A stretch of 64,000 nucleotides of DNA from Senegalia massiliensis (GTDB taxonomy: Bacteria > Bacillota > Clostridia > Tissierellales > SIT17), in assembly GCF_900626135.1 (NCBI RefSeq), contig NZ_LR130785.1:436023-500022 (forward strand), in the 5' to 3' direction. This document shows positions 62,981 to 64,000 of the stretch, one piece after another. The notes under the pieces are model-generated. The model ran no database searches and was not told the DNA's origin. It saw nothing but the letters and a program-made list of their open reading frames with translations. The position numbers were made by a program, and so were the translations under genes. Each line of letters begins with the position of its first letter. Position 1 is the first letter of the stretch.

Positions 62981-64000
62981 ATGAGTTTTATAATTGATAA
63001 CCTTTTTAGAAATCCCCCTGTATTATTAGGAATAATAGCAATAATAGGTCTTGCTTTACAAGGGAAAAAAATTGGCGATGTAATTAAAGGTGGTCTTTTA
63101 GCTGCTATTGGAATGTTTATATTGCAGCAAGGTGTTAATATATTAGTTGGGTCAATAGCACCAATAAATGGATTATTTCAAGAAATTGCTGGTGGAGAAG
63201 TAACAGAAGGACTTAACGATATAACATTTACTTCAGAGTTTGGTGGAGAAGTAGGTCTTACAATGTTTTTTGCACTAGTATTACATCTTCTTATAGCTAG
63301 ATTTACACCAATTAAAACTATATTTTTAACTGGTCACTTTTTATGGTGGTTCCCATTTATATTTGTAGCTGCAGGTGTAGAAGGGAATTTAAGTGGAGCT
63401 ACTTTAATAATATTTGCAACAGTATTATCGGCATTATACTGGTCCATAGTTCCATGGTTATTAAAACCTTTTGTTAGTGCTGTTACAGGAGATGATTCCT
63501 TTACACTAGGTCATCCTTCAGGAATTTTAGCTTTAATATCAGGATTTATAGCTAAGAAGTTTGGAAACAAAGAAAGATCAACAGAAAGTTTAAAGATACC
63601 AGAAAGTTTATCATTCTTTAAAGAAGTATCTATTACTGGTGGTATAGTAGTATTTTTAATGTTCTTATTTTTAGGATTAACTGTAGACGGTGCATTTGAA
63701 GCAGAAGCACAACCAATAGTATTTTATGCAATAAATCAAGGATTCATGTTTGGTGCAGGCTTAGTAATCATGTTACAAGGTGTACGTATGTTAGTAAATC
63801 AAATATTACCTGCATTTCAAGGAATATCAGAAAAACTTATACCTAATTCAGTACCTGCATTAGATGCTCCAATATTATTTAACTATAAACCAAACGCAGC
63901 AATTATTGGATTTGTTACAGCAATGGTAGTATCCACAGTAGTTATACTAATAGCTAATAGTTTTAATGTATTTGGTTTGATGCTTATACCTTTAGTTATT
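62981..64000 (+). CDS. PTS system EIIC, ascorbate type (UlaA-like), cut by window end
   Basis: The first 340 codons are present and the frame is open to the right edge. The start ATG follows AAAGGAGG. Features of SgaT/UlaA include RNPPVLLGIIAIIGLALQGK at the N-terminus, FTPIKTIFLTGHFLWWFPFI near residue 108, DDSFTLGHPSGILALISGFI near residue 168 and PALDAPILFNYKPNAAIIGF near residue 290. It is the membrane channel that takes up and phosphorylates L-ascorbate or a related sugar acid; the exact substrate is inferred from the family. Confidence 0.92.
   Translation, partial: MSFIIDNLFRNPPVLLGIIAIIGLALQGKKIGDVIKGGLLAAIGMFILQQGVNILVGSIAPINGLFQEIAGGEVTEGLNDITFTSEFGGEVGLTMFFALVLHLLIARFTPIKTIFLTGHFLWWFPFIFVAAGVEGNLSGATLIIFATVLSALYWSIVPWLLKPFVSAVTGDDSFTLGHPSGILALISGFIAKKFGNKERSTESLKIPESLSFFKEVSITGGIVVFLMFLFLGLTVDGAFEAEAQPIVFYAINQGFMFGAGLVIMLQGVRMLVNQILPAFQGISEKLIPNSVPALDAPILFNYKPNAAIIGFVTAMVVSTVVILIANSFNVFGLMLIPLVI

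Noticed and set aside
1-64000. CRISPR arrays, rRNA and tRNA genes
   Set aside because: No regularly spaced repeats and no recognisable tRNA or rRNA core sequences were seen on either strand.

Overview
The window is about 64 kb of very AT-rich chromosome from a low-GC Gram-positive, probably an anaerobic Clostridia/Tissierellia-type bacterium. This is inferred from AGGAGG-type ribosome sites before almost every gene, Clostridia-style gene order (rho, rpmE, tdk, prmC, prfA, sua5, ywlE, rpiB, upp, comEB), pyruvate phosphate dikinase with its PpsR regulator, and many two-component systems paired with ABC transporters. No rRNA, tRNA or CRISPR array was seen.

Layout. 0-5.3 kb: a processive family-2 glycosyltransferase (5' end outside the window), a small secreted acidic protein, a cupin/HD-GYP protein, a MATE exporter, a Cys-rich DUF326 protein and two small membrane proteins. 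5.3-8.7 kb is a decayed accessory patch: a tyrosine-integrase remnant, a GyrI-like effector-binding protein, a zinc-ribbon transposase remnant, and an ECF sigma/anti-sigma pair that are both frameshifted (the sigma gene by a 17-bp tandem duplication). 8.7-17.4 kb: a Crp/Fnr regulator divergent from a YeeE/YedE sulfur-transport pair, an aldehyde dehydrogenase, a histidine kinase split across two frames at an A AAA AAG heptamer, its YesN-type response regulator, a flavin-binding-type lipoprotein and a BrnQ transporter. 17.4-22.6 kb: cob(I)alamin adenosyltransferase, an unknown P-loop protein, YyaL, glyoxalase, a papain-like amidase and UppP. 22.8-35 kb: two transporter plus two-component modules (MacB/FtsX-type and BcrAB-type), with a CNNM/HlyC protein, a D,D-carboxypeptidase and GlpX between them. 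The second module lies between gene debris, including a dead amidohydrolase.

35.5-58.5 kb is the conserved backbone. A compact Mrp-type Na+/H+ antiporter operon (E, F, G, split-A pieces, B, C, D, D) sits between rho and rpmE; a chromate-transporter pair sits between prmC and prfA; ppsR-ppdK and an Eis-like acetyltransferase sit between upp and comEB. The two D subunits differ at key charged positions in a complementary way. A promoter with two inverted CcpN-like boxes precedes ppsR-ppdK. 58.5-64 kb: an M50 protease-like protein, a TspO-like protein and the start of an ascorbate-type PTS operon (PRD regulator/EIIA, EIIB, EIIC; the last runs off the window).

Themes: signal sensing at the envelope (broken sigma/anti-sigma pair, three two-component systems, peptide-type ABC transporters, UppP, carboxypeptidase), ion homeostasis (Mrp, ZIP, ZnuA-like, CNNM, DUF326) and glycolytic/gluconeogenic control (GlpX, PpdK/PpsR). 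Most terminators are strong hairpins, several shared by convergent genes.
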